Shown here one piece after another: positions 1 through 8,016 of a stretch of 55,862 bases of DNA. How positions within the stretch are numbered: position 1 is the stretch's first letter; each line of letters starts with the position of its first letter. Source of the stretch: an uncultured Ezakiella sp. Its GTDB lineage: Bacteria; Bacillota; Clostridia; Tissierellales; Peptoniphilaceae. A program made the position numbers and the translations under genes. The notes under the pieces are model-generated. The model worked only from the letters and a program-made list of their open reading frames with translations. It had not been told where the DNA came from and did not search any database. The stretch is taken from NCBI RefSeq assembly GCF_943913045.1, contig NZ_CALTVH010000010.1, positions 1 through 55,862 of the forward strand, read 5' to 3'.

Positions 1-3000
1 CTTCACCATTTGTAATTGTTCTAGTGATCTTAGTTTCTTGTTCACCAAGTTCACCCTTTTGGTCTTCTACAATTTCACCTGGTTTTAGGCTTGGATCAAC
101 AGTTACTTCTGTTTCATAAGGAACTGGATCTTTGTCTACATATTCAACTGTGCCAGTATAGTCTTCACTACCAACTTCAATAATTTCTTTAACTGGGGCC
201 TTGGTTTCTTTTGGTTCTGAAGTATTTGTTACTTTTGAGTTTTCAATAGTAATTGTATATTCTTCTTCACCTTCTACACCCTTTTGAACTACCTTGTGTT
301 CACCCTTCTTAAGTTCTGGGTTTACTCTTACTTCAACTTCGAATGGTTTTTTATTTGTGTAGGTGTGGGTTCCATCAGTCTTGGCTGGACCAACTTTAAC
401 AATTCTCTTTACAGGAGCTTTTGTTTGAACTGGTTTTCCTTCTTCTGACTTAGTAACTTGACCATTCACGATTGTATGAGTTACAGTTGTTTCTTCTTCA
501 CCTAGTTCGCCTTCTTGTTCAACCTTTGTTGTACCTGGTTCCATTGAATTGTCTACAACATATTCTGTTTCAAATTCAACAGCCTTGGTCTTCTTGGTTT
601 CGTGAGTGCCAGTGAAGTCTTCACTACCAACTTCAATAATTTCATTTACTGGTGCCTTGGTTTCTTTTGGCTCTGAAGTGTTTGTTACTTTTGAGTTTTC
701 AATAGTAATTGTATATTCTTCTTCACCTTCTACACCCTTTTGAACTACCTTGTGTTCACCCTTCTTAAGCTCTGGGTTTACCCTAACTTCAACTTCGAAT
801 GGTTTTTTGCTTGTGTATGTGTGAGTACCATCAGTCTTGGCTGGGCCAACTTTAACAATTCTCTTTACAGGAGCCTTTGTTTGTTTTGTTTCGCCTTCTT
901 CTGATTTGGTTACCTGGCCATTTGTGATAGTGTGAGTTACTAGTGTTTCTTTTTCACCGAGTTCACCTTCTTGTTCAACCTTTGTTGTACCTGGTTCTAT
1001 AGAATTATCAACAATATATTCTGTTTCGAATTCAACAGCTTCTTTCTTTGTTGTTTTGAATTCACCTGTGAAGTCTTTATTACCAACTTTTATAACTGCA
1101 TCAATTGGCTGAGTTTCTACGACTTTTGGATCTCCATCTGCTTTAGAGTTTTTGATTGTCCATGTAGTAATTCTCTCACCATTTCTACCTGGTGTTTCCA
1201 CCTTATATTCTCCAGCTTTTAATGAAGGATCATATTCTACAGTGTACTTAAATGGAATTTCTTCCTTGTGTACAACTTCTCCCTCAGTATTCCTACCAAC
1301 CTTAATAATTTTATTGACTGGTGCCTTATTTTGTTCAAACTCGCCTTCTTCAGTCTTTGTGACCTTACCATCTTCAATTGTAAGAGTAGTTTTTCTAGTC
1401 TTTTCTCCTGCTTCACCTTCTTGGGTAACTTTTTGTTCCCCTGGTGCTAGACTATCATCAAATTCTACAATTGTTTCAAAAGGCACAGTAACTTTTTCTG
1501 TAATTTCATGAGTTCCGTCATTTACGCCTTCACCAACGTGGATTAAACGTTCTTGAGGCTCTTCTAATATTTTTTCTAAAGTCTTTTCTTCATCAACTTT
1601 AGAATCTTTGATAGTGTATGTTACTTTCTTGGATCCTTTTTTACCTTCGGTGATGACTTTGATTTCGCCTTTTTTGAGGTTCGGATCTTTTTCTACCTTA
1701 GTTTCAAATGGAATTTCTTCTTTTTTTTCAAAAGTACCGTTAGTACCATAGGATACGAATTGTACTTCTACTTCTCTAGTTCCTAGAACTTTGTCACTGC
1801 CTACTTCGGAGTAGTGAGCTGTTACTGGGACGTTTAGTAGGGCACCGTCGATTGACTTACCTTCTTCTCCTTCTGGAACTGTAGCTTTGACTTGTCCAGT
1901 TTTTTCATCTATTGTTACATTCCAAGTGTTGCCCTTATCATCTATATAGGTGTCTGATGCTAAGGTGTACTTGCTTGGTTTTCTGTTATATTTATCATCA
2001 CTATTTAAGATTACATCAGATGATAATACATCACCGCTTGTACCTGCCTTGGCATTGTAGCGCGGAGTCATGTTGGCTCTTTCTTTGATGACAAATTCAG
2101 CCTTTGTCTTTTCTATAATTACTTTGTCAGGCTCTTTTGGATCAAAGTATTTTGCAATTACTGGTACATTAATTTTTTCACCACCGTCAAATTTTGATGG
2201 GTCAACCGGTTTTGCTATAACTTCACCTGTTTCTTCATCAATAGAAACATTCCATTCATTTCCATGGTCATCCTTAAATTCTGTACCTTCTGGAATATAG
2301 AATCCTGTTGGAGAGAGTTTCTTAGTATCTTTAGTAAGCTCTGCAGGTGATTTTTGTTCTTCTGATGGGAAGGCAACCTGGGCAGAATATTCTGGTCTAT
2401 CGTTTGTTGACTCTTGGACAACAAAGTGGAACCAGTGAACGTCTGTTGAGCCGTTTGTGTAGGTGTAGGTAAGTGGTACAGCTACAAAATCTCCTGCCTT
2501 GGCTGATTCTGGAGGAGTTATTTTGAATTTGGTTGGCAGAGTGCTTTCGTCATAGTCAAGCTTCCATTGATCCTCAGGTTTCTTACCCTCATTGATTTTA
2601 TTTATAAACTGCCAATCAATGGTACCTACTGCTTGATTAGCATCCTTTGCAGCTTCCATTTCCTCTGGTGTTTTTTGATTTGGAAAAACATCTTTATCTT
2701 TCTTATCTTCTGGTACATAAAGGTTTACATCAAGCTCTTCTCCAGGTTTGACCTTAGAAGATGTGTGTTTAGATGTATCCTCATTATTTTCATCTATAAA
2801 TCCTTGGTCGTAGTAACGGGTGTCGTCTAGGTTTAGTTTAAAGCCGCCTATTAGGTTATAATGGTCGTAACGGTCGATGCCTTGTTTGTCAATTACAACA
2901 TCTTTACCATTGTGGTTAATTGTAGCTGTGCCGGCACCTGTTCCTGTGTAAAATCCTGCTTGATTACCTTCTACAATGGCTTTAAATTCATCTGCCGTTC

Positions 3001-4921
3001 TTGGACGGGCAAAGAATTTAACTTCCAAGTTTTGGATTCCCTTGTATTTAGTATCTTTGTAGAAGATAGAGTCCTCGTTAATAGAACCATCTTCATTGAT
3101 TGTTCCCTTGGGCATTTCAACGACTACTTTGCCTTCATCGTTGATATAAGCCTTGGCTCCCGGAACAACTTCGCCTGTAATAGGATGGTAGACTTGACCT
3201 ACCAATCTTTCTCTAGCACTATCATCAAGGTTTTCCACCTGCACATTAGTTGTAATGGTTTGGCCTTGGACAAATTCCTTTTGATTATGGCTGCCGTTAA
3301 GCTTAATTAAGTCAAGCTTGTCATTTTCATTTGGCCATGGATTAACTGTGAATCCAAATGCAGCAGAAGTTCCTTCAGTAGCTTTGAGACCATTAGGATG
3401 ATCTTTTAGATACTTACCTTGCCAAGCCATTGTTGTGTTGGTATTATCTTGGTTATTTATATGTTTTAAATCTTCTTCACTAGCATAGAGATTTAAGTTT
3501 CTCTGAGCTCTAGATCCCGTTATTTCTATCTCAGATGTAGCCTTATAATTTGGATTTTTATTTCCTCCTGTAATTGTATCACCTGCTTCATTAGCAGAAA
3601 CATTACCGGTTTCAAGCACATCTCCTAAGTTAGCACCATTGGTAAAATAAAAGTCAGTGTAAGTTCTTTGACCTTTTTCCTTGTCGATTTCAATCTCGAC
3701 GCCCCATTTGGTCTTGTCTTCGCTTGTTGCAGACGGTTCTGAGCTATGATATCGATAACCATCTATAAATTTATCCATTTCATCAGGTGGAGTAAAGTCG
3801 GCAGCTGTACCATTACCTTGTTCCATTTGTGTAGAACGATAGCGTTCAGATTCGTTAAAGTCTTTTATTTTTGCTTCATCTTCAGCATAGTTTGGCTCAT
3901 TTTCTTCTCCCGGAGCTTTTTGAGCTTCAGGTGTTTTTTCTTCTCCAACTTCAATCTTATCTTCTGCGCCTAAATTTTTCACTGCATCTGTTTTGATTTT
4001 TTCAGCATCAAAAAGATTTCCTAATGCTTCAGTGTTCTTTAAAGCATCTAGGCTTGTGCTATTATTTTCTTCTATTGTTTCTTCATTCTTTGGCTCTTCT
4101 TGATCTGGAACTTCTGCTTCTGAATTTCCTGTTTCTACATCTGAATTTTCTTCTGCCTTTTCTTCAGCCTTAGCTGCTGGAGTTTCTTCAACTTCAGCCT
4201 TAGCCTTAGCTTCTTCGGCGTTTGCTTCCTTTTCAACTTGGTCTTTTTGGACTTGGTCTTCAGATAATGATTCTTCTGTTGCATCTTCAGTCTTAGCCTT
4301 GTTTGATTGTGCTTCATCATCAGTTTTTGCACTTGCAAGATCTGCTTCTTGGCCTTGGCCTGCAGATAGGATTTCTGTTAATGCTTCTTCTTCAGCCTTA
4401 GCGCTGCTTGTTTCTATTTCAGCATCAGATTCTTCGCTTGCGCTTGGTCTATTTGCAGCAAAAATGCTTGCAGGGTTTTCAACTGATGAAATCTCTACAC
4501 TGTCTTCTAAGCTTTGAGCTGAAAGTTCTTGGTCACCACTAGCTTCTTCCCTATTAACTGATAGACTTTGGATTTGATTATCCAAAACATCTTCTTCGCC
4601 AGTGGATAGGCTAGTCTTATCTCTATTTGCTAAAGTTGTAGCTTCATTTCCCTTTGATAGGAGGCCCTCAACGATAGCTGCCAGTTCTTCCTTGTATCTT
4701 GCTCTTTCTTCTTCTTTTACTTCTTGAACTATAGCAGTTGGGTTTTCGATGGCTTCAGCCTTTGCTTGTGTAGCTGCACCTGTAATCATAACCCCAGCTA
4801 TAGACACCCCTAAGATAGACTTAGTGATATTTGATTTGATTTTGTTTGCTGTCTCATTAGACATAGGGACGACGATTTTGTATTCGTTTATGTCTTTTTG
4901 TGAATTTTGCTTACTATTCAT
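1..4921 (-). CDS. Giant G5-repeat cell-surface adhesin, N-terminal part (runs off window)
   Basis: The frame is open from an ATG at 4921 to the window edge (1640 codons seen, no stop), so the C-terminal anchor is not visible. The ribosome site AGGAAGGAG lies just upstream. A polar stretch of about 33 residues precedes a hydrophobic segment at residues 34-50 ending in AKA at 53-55, which fits a secreted-protein signal; no YSIRK motif is seen. Residues about 56-380 are Glu/Ala/Ser-rich low-complexity stalk. Residues about 385-690 form a globular region with no family I can name. Residues about 700-1060 hold three related Ig-like units resembling Rib/alpha-type modules. From about residue 1062 there are seven G5-type repeats plus the start of an eighth (PFE.EY..D..L.PGE.KV.QEG..GE...T.TI..GKV form, each ending in a VKVG-like motif). 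G5 stalks are known from SasG/Aap-type biofilm adhesins. Adhesion is inferred from architecture. Confidence 0.85.
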   Translation of the reverse strand, partial: MNSKQNSQKDINEYKIVVPMSNETANKIKSNITKSILGVSIAGVMITGAATQAKAEAIENPTAIVQEVKEEERARYKEELAAIVEGLLSKGNEATTLANRDKTSLSTGEEDVLDNQIQSLSVNREEASGDQELSAQSLEDSVEISSVENPASIFAANRPSASEESDAEIETSSAKAEEEALTEILSAGQGQEADLASAKTDDEAQSNKAKTEDATEESLSEDQVQKDQVEKEANAEEAKAKAEVEETPAAKAEEKAEENSDVETGNSEAEVPDQEEPKNEETIEENNSTSLDALKNTEALGNLFDAEKIKTDAVKNLGAEDKIEVGEEKTPEAQKAPGEENEPNYAEDEAKIKDFNESERYRSTQMEQGNGTAADFTPPDEMDKFIDGYRYHSSEPSATSEDKTKWGVEIEIDKEKGQRTYTDFYFTNGANLGDVLETGNVSANEAGDTITGGNKNPNYKATSEIEITGSRAQRNLNLYASEEDLKHINNQDNTNTTMAWQGKYLKDHPNGLKATEGTSAAFGFTVNPWPNENDKLDLIKLNGSHNQKEFVQGQTITTNVQVENLDDSARERLVGQVYHPITGEVVPGAKAYINDEGKVVVEMPKGTINEDGSINEDSIFYKDTKYKGIQNLEVKFFARPRTADEFKAIVEGNQAGFYTGTGAGTATINHNGKDVVIDKQGIDRYDHYNLIGGFKLNLDDTRYYDQGFIDENNEDTSKHTSSKVKPGEELDVNLYVPEDKKDKDVFPNQKTPEEMEAAKDANQAVGTIDWQFINKINEGKKPEDQWKLDYDESTLPTKFKITPPESAKAGDFVAVPLTYTYTNGSTDVHWFHFVVQESTNDRPEYSAQVAFPSEEQKSPAELTKDTKKLSPTGFYIPEGTEFKDDHGNEWNVSIDEETGEVIAKPVDPSKFDGGEKINVPVIAKYFDPKEPDKVIIEKTKAEFVIKERANMTPRYNAKAGTSGDVLSSDVILNSDDKYNRKPSKYTLASDTYIDDKGNTWNVTIDEKTGQVKATVPEGEEGKSIDGALLNVPVTAHYSEVGSDKVLGTREVEVQFVSYGTNGTFEKKEEIPFETKVEKDPNLKKGEIKVITEGKKGSKKVTYTIKDSKVDEEKTLEKILEEPQERLIHVGEGVNDGTHEITEKVTVPFETIVEFDDSLAPGEQKVTQEGEAGEKTRKTTLTIEDGKVTKTEEGEFEQNKAPVNKIIKVGRNTEGEVVHKEEIPFKYTVEYDPSLKAGEYKVETPGRNGERITTWTIKNSKADGDPKVVETQPIDAVIKVGNKDFTGEFKTTKKEAVEFETEYIVDNSIEPGTTKVEQEGELGEKETLVTHTITNGQVTKSEEGETKQTKAPVKRIVKVGPAKTDGTHTYTSKKPFEVEVRVNPELKKGEHKVVQKGVEGEEEYTITIENSKVTNTSEPKETKAPVNEIIEVGSEDFTGTHETKKTKAVEFETEYVVDNSMEPGTTKVEQEGELGEEETTVTHTIVNGQVTKSEEGKPVQTKAPVKRIVKVGPAKTDGTHTYTNKKPFEVEVRVNPELKKGEHKVVQKGVEGEEEYTITIENSKVTNTSEPKETKAPVKEIIEVGSEDYTGTVEYVDKDPVPYETEVTVDPSLKPGEIVEDQKGELGEQETKITRTITNGE
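161..1072 (-). repeat. Two tandem 456-bp units inside the G5 region
   Basis: Units 161-616 and 617-1072 are nearly identical in long stretches. The landmarks gtcttcacta (161/617) and ctctttacag (405/861) are both exactly 456 bp apart, which is 152 codons and keeps the frame. Each unit encodes a pair of unlike G5 repeats, one of about 73 and one of about 67 residues. The neighbouring repeats on the right (1073-1740) are clearly more diverged. The pattern points to recent in-frame duplication or homogenisation of a two-domain unit. Confidence 0.9.
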
Positions 4922-4992
4922 ATAGGTCTCCTTCCTATTAAACTAAATAATTAATATATAGATTATCATAAAAGTCTTTTTCTATCTTATAT

Positions 4993-5022
4993 ATTATATC
5001 ATATAGTTCGAATATTGTACAA
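4993..5022 (-). promoter_or_regulatory. Promoter of the adhesin gene
   Basis: Reading leftward, TTGTAC (5022-5017) and a perfect TATAAT (4998-4993) are separated by 18 bp. The predicted start near 4986 gives a 5' leader of about 65 nt. The gene therefore has its own promoter independent of the RNA gene upstream. Confidence 0.7.
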
Positions 5023-5131
5023 TACAATTTGGTTACAAATACTTGAGTTATACTGTTTTTCGTGGTTTTTTTAAACAATTTTTATTTTTTAACAAAATTT
5101 TCTCTTGTTTTATAAATTTTTAATTCTTTCC

Positions 5132-5155
5132 AATAAAAAACACCCCATAGGGGTG
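5132..5155 (-). terminator. Terminator of the 6S-like RNA
   Basis: The hairpin CACCCC-TAT-GGGGTG (5155-5141) is followed on the minus strand by a T-rich run at 5140-5132. Confidence 0.85.
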
Positions 5156-5326
5156 GCCCACAGAGGCCGTCCGTTTTGTAATTCACACCCGCCATGAACA
5201 GGTGGGTAATTGGTGCGAGTGTACAATGTCCACACGAGGAGGCATATTGTCCAGGTCGCACACATAAGGTTTCCCTAAAACAATTTGTCGGTTGAATTAA
5301 AAAACATAACGTACCTTGTAGGTCTA
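5132..5326 (-). ncRNA. ssrS: Probable 6S RNA
   Basis: A free-standing transcript of about 170-195 nt is bounded by its own promoter and a hairpin-T-tract terminator, with no ORF. It folds as a rod. A closing stem pairs the 5' end with the 3' end (for example TAATTCA, rc of 5293-5299, with TGAATTA, rc of 5179-5185, flanked by U-rich/A-rich pairing). A large central bubble has a small GC hairpin on its 3' side (about 5185-5207). A terminal stem pairs 5256-5261 with 5213-5218 and continues with 5246-5250 to 5223-5227. This closing stem, central bubble and terminal arm is the hallmark of 6S RNA, which binds sigma-A RNA polymerase. No SRP, RNase P or tmRNA signature was found. The identification rests on fold and size, not on a covariance-model hit. 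Confidence 0.68.
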
Positions 5327-5331
5327 TATAT

Positions 5332-5360
5332 ATTATAACTCAATGGATTTTCTTTTTCAA
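5332..5360 (-). promoter_or_regulatory. Promoter of the 6S-like RNA
   Basis: TTGAAA (5360-5355) and TATAAT (5337-5332) are separated by 17 bp, a near-perfect sigma-A promoter. Transcription is predicted to start at about 5325, exactly where the closing stem of the RNA begins. Confidence 0.8.
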
Positions 5361-5527
5361 GTTTTATACTAGTAAATTGTTATTTAATATTTTTTAAAAA
5401 TTTTTGAGATAAATATTTTATAGTCAAATTTTCTTTGTAAGCGATATTGGGTGCGAAGTTTTTATACATTGTCAATATTATTTTTGCAAAATATCTTGCA
5501 GCTATTTTATAAAAAGATCGTATAGAA

Positions 5528-5551
5528 AAAGACGCTATTGCTAGCGTCTTT
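5528..5551 (-). terminator. Terminator overlapping the dtxR stop codon
   Basis: AAAGACGCT and AGCGTCTTT arms pair around a 6-nt loop and run into a T-tract on the minus strand. The TAG stop of the repressor gene (5543-5541) is within the hairpin. Confidence 0.8.
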
Positions 5552-5909
5552 GGTTCATAACTTTGTCTTTAATTTTTTGTATCGATTTATCACTCAAAAC
5601 ATGCTCCAGCTTACAAGCGTCTTCATGAGCTGTTTTCTCGTCAACACCTAGCATCATAAGTCCATCCTTGATAAAGATATATTTATCATAGATCTCCAGG
5701 GCTTTTTTTCTGCCCTCTTCTGTGAATGCAATGGTGCCACCTTGTTCAATTGTGATATAATCTTCGTCTTTTAATATACCAACTGCTCTTGATACACTTG
5801 CTTTCGAATATCCCAATTCATTAGCAACATCAACACTCCTGGCTGATTTGTTTCTTAGATGTAGCAAAAGAATGGTCTTTAGATACATCTCCTGGGATTC
5901 ATTGGCCAT
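5541..5909 (-). CDS. DtxR-family metal-dependent transcriptional repressor
   Basis: This 122-residue protein has the DtxR layout: an N-terminal winged helix (residues 1-65) with a recognition region near YSKASVSRAV, and a metal-binding dimerisation segment at about 70-115. No SH3-like third domain is present. Compared with known family members, the first ligand position is Met (QEMYL, as in DtxR) rather than the Asp of MntR, and DACKLEHVLSD keeps the Cys, Glu and His of the DtxR primary site. That leans towards an iron-type sensor, although the position matching the ancillary-site His79 appears to be Tyr. It is the last gene of fhs-yerC-dtxR (3-nt gap). Its stop codon lies inside a terminator hairpin. 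Targets are unknown; the metal transporter at 32.3-35.9 kb is a reasonable candidate. Confidence 0.88.
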   Translation of the reverse strand: MANESQEMYLKTILLLHLRNKSARSVDVANELGYSKASVSRAVGILKDEDYITIEQGGTIAFTEEGRKKALEIYDKYIFIKDGLMMLGVDEKTAHEDACKLEHVLSDKSIQKIKDKVMNQRR

Positions 5910-5912
5910 ATT

Positions 5913-6215
5913 TTAATCCTCGAATAATCCTAATTTCTTAAAGATTAAATTGTATCCATCTGCTCCGTAGTTTAATGCACGGTTAATCCTGCTGATTGTA
6001 GCAGTTGATGCACCAGTTTCGGCTTCAATTTCATTATAGGTCTTGTTTTCGCGAAGTTGTTTTGCTACTTCTAGACGTTGTGAAATTGCTTGGATTTCCT
6101 TGATAGTGCAAATGTCTTCAAAAAATCTGTAACATTCTTCAATTGTTTCGAGCTTTAAGATTGCTTCGAAAAAGCTATCTGTTTGTTCGCTTTTTAGTCT
6201 TGAGTTATAATCCAT
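5913..6215 (-). CDS. yerC: YerC/YecD-family TrpR-like regulator
   Basis: This is a 100-residue all-helical protein of the TrpR-related YerC/YecD family, close to the usual length of about 100-105. The segment ICTIKEIQAISQRLEVAKQL followed by TYNEIEAETGASTATISRINRALNYG is the typical helix-turn-helix of this family. The regulatory target in Firmicutes is poorly defined, so no ligand is assigned. It starts 10 nt after fhs ends, preceded by a strong AGGAGG site, and is followed after 3 nt by the DtxR-like gene, so the three are probably one transcript. Confidence 0.9.
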   Translation of the reverse strand: MDYNSRLKSEQTDSFFEAILKLETIEECYRFFEDICTIKEIQAISQRLEVAKQLRENKTYNEIEAETGASTATISRINRALNYGADGYNLIFKKLGLFED

Positions 6216-6225
6216 ACTTTCCTCC

Positions 6226-7896
6226 TTAGAATAATCCGACTATTTGTCCGTTTGGCAATATGTCGATGTTGTTTGCTGCAGGAACCTTTGGTAGACCAGG
6301 CATTGTCATTATGTCACCTGTGAGTGCTACTACAAATCCTGCACCATTAGAGATTCTAACTTCTCTAATTGTTATTTCAAATCCCTCTGGTCTGCCAAAT
6401 AAATTTTTGTCATCAGACAAGGAATATTGAGTCTTTGCCATACATACTGGAACTTTGTCCATGCCATTAGCTTCGATTTGTTTGATTGAATTTAATGCAG
6501 CCTTTGTGAAGTTTACTGAACCTGCTCCGTAAATTTCTTTGGCAACTGTTTCAATCTTTTCTTTGATAGACATATCTAGGCTGTATAGTGGTTTGAAGTG
6601 GCTTTCTTCTTCGTCACAAACTCTTACAACTTCTTTAGCTAGATCAATAGCTCCATCGCCGCCCTTAGCAAATACATCTGTTAGGATGCATGTTGAGCCA
6701 GCTTTTTCAGTTAATTCTGTTAAGAGCTTGATTTCATTTTCTGTATCTGTTGGGAATTTGTTGATAGCAACTACTGAAGGTACGCCAAATTTTTTAACGT
6801 TTTCAATGTGTTTTTCTAGGTTAGCAAAACCTTTTTCTAGAGCTTCTAGGTTTTCTAGGCCGTATTCTTCTTTTGTAGCTCCACCGTGGTGTTTAAGAGC
6901 ACGGATTGTAGCAACGATTACGACTACGTCTGGGTGTAGGTCACCGTATACGCACTTGATATCAAAGAATTTTTCAGCACCAAGGTCCGCACCGAATCCT
7001 GCTTCTGTTACTGTGTAATCAGCAAGTTTTAATGAGTATTTGGTTGCTAGAACTGAGTTACATCCGTGGGCAATATTTGCAAATGGTCCACCGTGTAACA
7101 TAGCTGGTGTGTTTTCTAGGGTTTGTACAAGGTTTGGTAGAATTGCATCCTTCATTAGAAGTGTTACTGCGCCTTCGCCACCAATATCTTTTAAGAATAC
7201 TGGGCTCTTGTCTCTTCTGTAAGCGATAACTACTCTTGAAACTCTTTCTTTGAAGTCTTCAAGGCTGTTTGATAGACATAGGATAGCCATGATTTCACTG
7301 GCAACTGTGATGTCGAATCCATCTTGTCTTGGGTAGCCGTTTGATACTCCGCCGAGGCCTACAACTATATTTCTAAGAGCTCTGTCGTTCATATCAACAA
7401 CTCTCTTCCAAGTAATTCTTCTAACGTCAATTTGTTGGTCGTTACCTTGGTGGATGTGGTTGTCCAAGAGGGCTGCAATTAGGTTGTTGGCTGATGTTAT
7501 TGCGTGGAAGTCTCCTGTAAAGTGTAAGTTGATGTCTTCCATTGGAACAACTTGTGCATATCCGCCGCCAGCTGCACCGCCCTTAATACCAAAGCTTGGT
7601 CCAAGTGATGGTTCTCTAAGAGCTGAGATTGCTTTTTTGCCAATCTTGTTTAAGCCCATTGATAAACCGATATTTACAGTTGTCTTACCTTCACCAGCTG
7701 GTGTTGGGTTGATAGCTGTAACTAGGATTAGCTTGCCATCTTTTTTATCTTTTAAATTTTCATATACATGTGGTTCAATTTTTGCTTTGTAGTGGCCGTA
7801 TTGGATCAAATCTTCTTGAGCAATCCCCAAGCCACTTGCAATTTCTGTAATGTTTTTCATTTTTGCTTCTTGAGCAATTTGTACGTCTGTTTTCAA
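6226..7896 (-). CDS. fhs: Formate-tetrahydrofolate ligase
   Basis: This 556-residue enzyme joins formate to tetrahydrofolate with ATP, giving 10-formyl-THF for purine synthesis (PurN, PurH) and formyl-Met. Length and motifs fit the family. The P-loop-like TPAGEGKTT is at about residue 66, followed by the conserved LREPSLGPSFGIKGGAAGGG segment. The start codon is TTG: AGGAGG lies 7 nt upstream, and the encoded MKTDVQIAQEA opening matches the conserved family N-terminus, so the next ATG (residue 13) is less likely. It is the first gene of fhs-yerC-dtxR and has its own promoter. The glycine-cleavage genes at 48.7-53 kb feed the same one-carbon pool. Confidence 0.98.
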   Translation of the reverse strand: MKTDVQIAQEAKMKNITEIASGLGIAQEDLIQYGHYKAKIEPHVYENLKDKKDGKLILVTAINPTPAGEGKTTVNIGLSMGLNKIGKKAISALREPSLGPSFGIKGGAAGGGYAQVVPMEDINLHFTGDFHAITSANNLIAALLDNHIHQGNDQQIDVRRITWKRVVDMNDRALRNIVVGLGGVSNGYPRQDGFDITVASEIMAILCLSNSLEDFKERVSRVVIAYRRDKSPVFLKDIGGEGAVTLLMKDAILPNLVQTLENTPAMLHGGPFANIAHGCNSVLATKYSLKLADYTVTEAGFGADLGAEKFFDIKCVYGDLHPDVVVIVATIRALKHHGGATKEEYGLENLEALEKGFANLEKHIENVKKFGVPSVVAINKFPTDTENEIKLLTELTEKAGSTCILTDVFAKGGDGAIDLAKEVVRVCDEEESHFKPLYSLDMSIKEKIETVAKEIYGAGSVNFTKAALNSIKQIEANGMDKVPVCMAKTQYSLSDDKNLFGRPEGFEITIREVRISNGAGFVVALTGDIMTMPGLPKVPAANNIDILPNGQIVGLF

Positions 7897-7984
7897 AGTT
7901 CTACCTCCTATATAACTAAAAATTCATACACTAGTTTTCTACCCGCAATTTATATACTTTAAACAGATAAATAACTCTACTTAT

Positions 7985-8013
7985 AAGATATCACATCTCT
8001 TTAATTAAGTCAA
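7985..8013 (-). promoter_or_regulatory. Promoter of fhs
   Basis: TTGACT (8013-8008) and TATCTT (7990-7985) are spaced by 17 bp. The leader of about 80 nt shows no THF-riboswitch signature. Confidence 0.55.
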
Positions 8014-8016
8014 GTG

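Noticed and set aside
161..1072. CRISPR-like array
   Set aside because: The repeat unit is 456 bp, in frame and coding for G5 domains; no short repeat-spacer pattern exists anywhere in the window.
4861..5000. TTATCATA half-site near the adhesin promoter, like the arms of the metal-operon operator
   Set aside because: Only one arm is present, and an 8-bp AT-rich word is expected by chance in this DNA.
1..5000. Plus-strand ORFs within the adhesin region
   Set aside because: They are antisense shadows of one long minus-strand frame that is open to the window edge; compositions are unlike real proteins.
7897..7985. Possible THF riboswitch before fhs
   Set aside because: The leader lacks the conserved THF aptamer segments and is too short and AT-rich.
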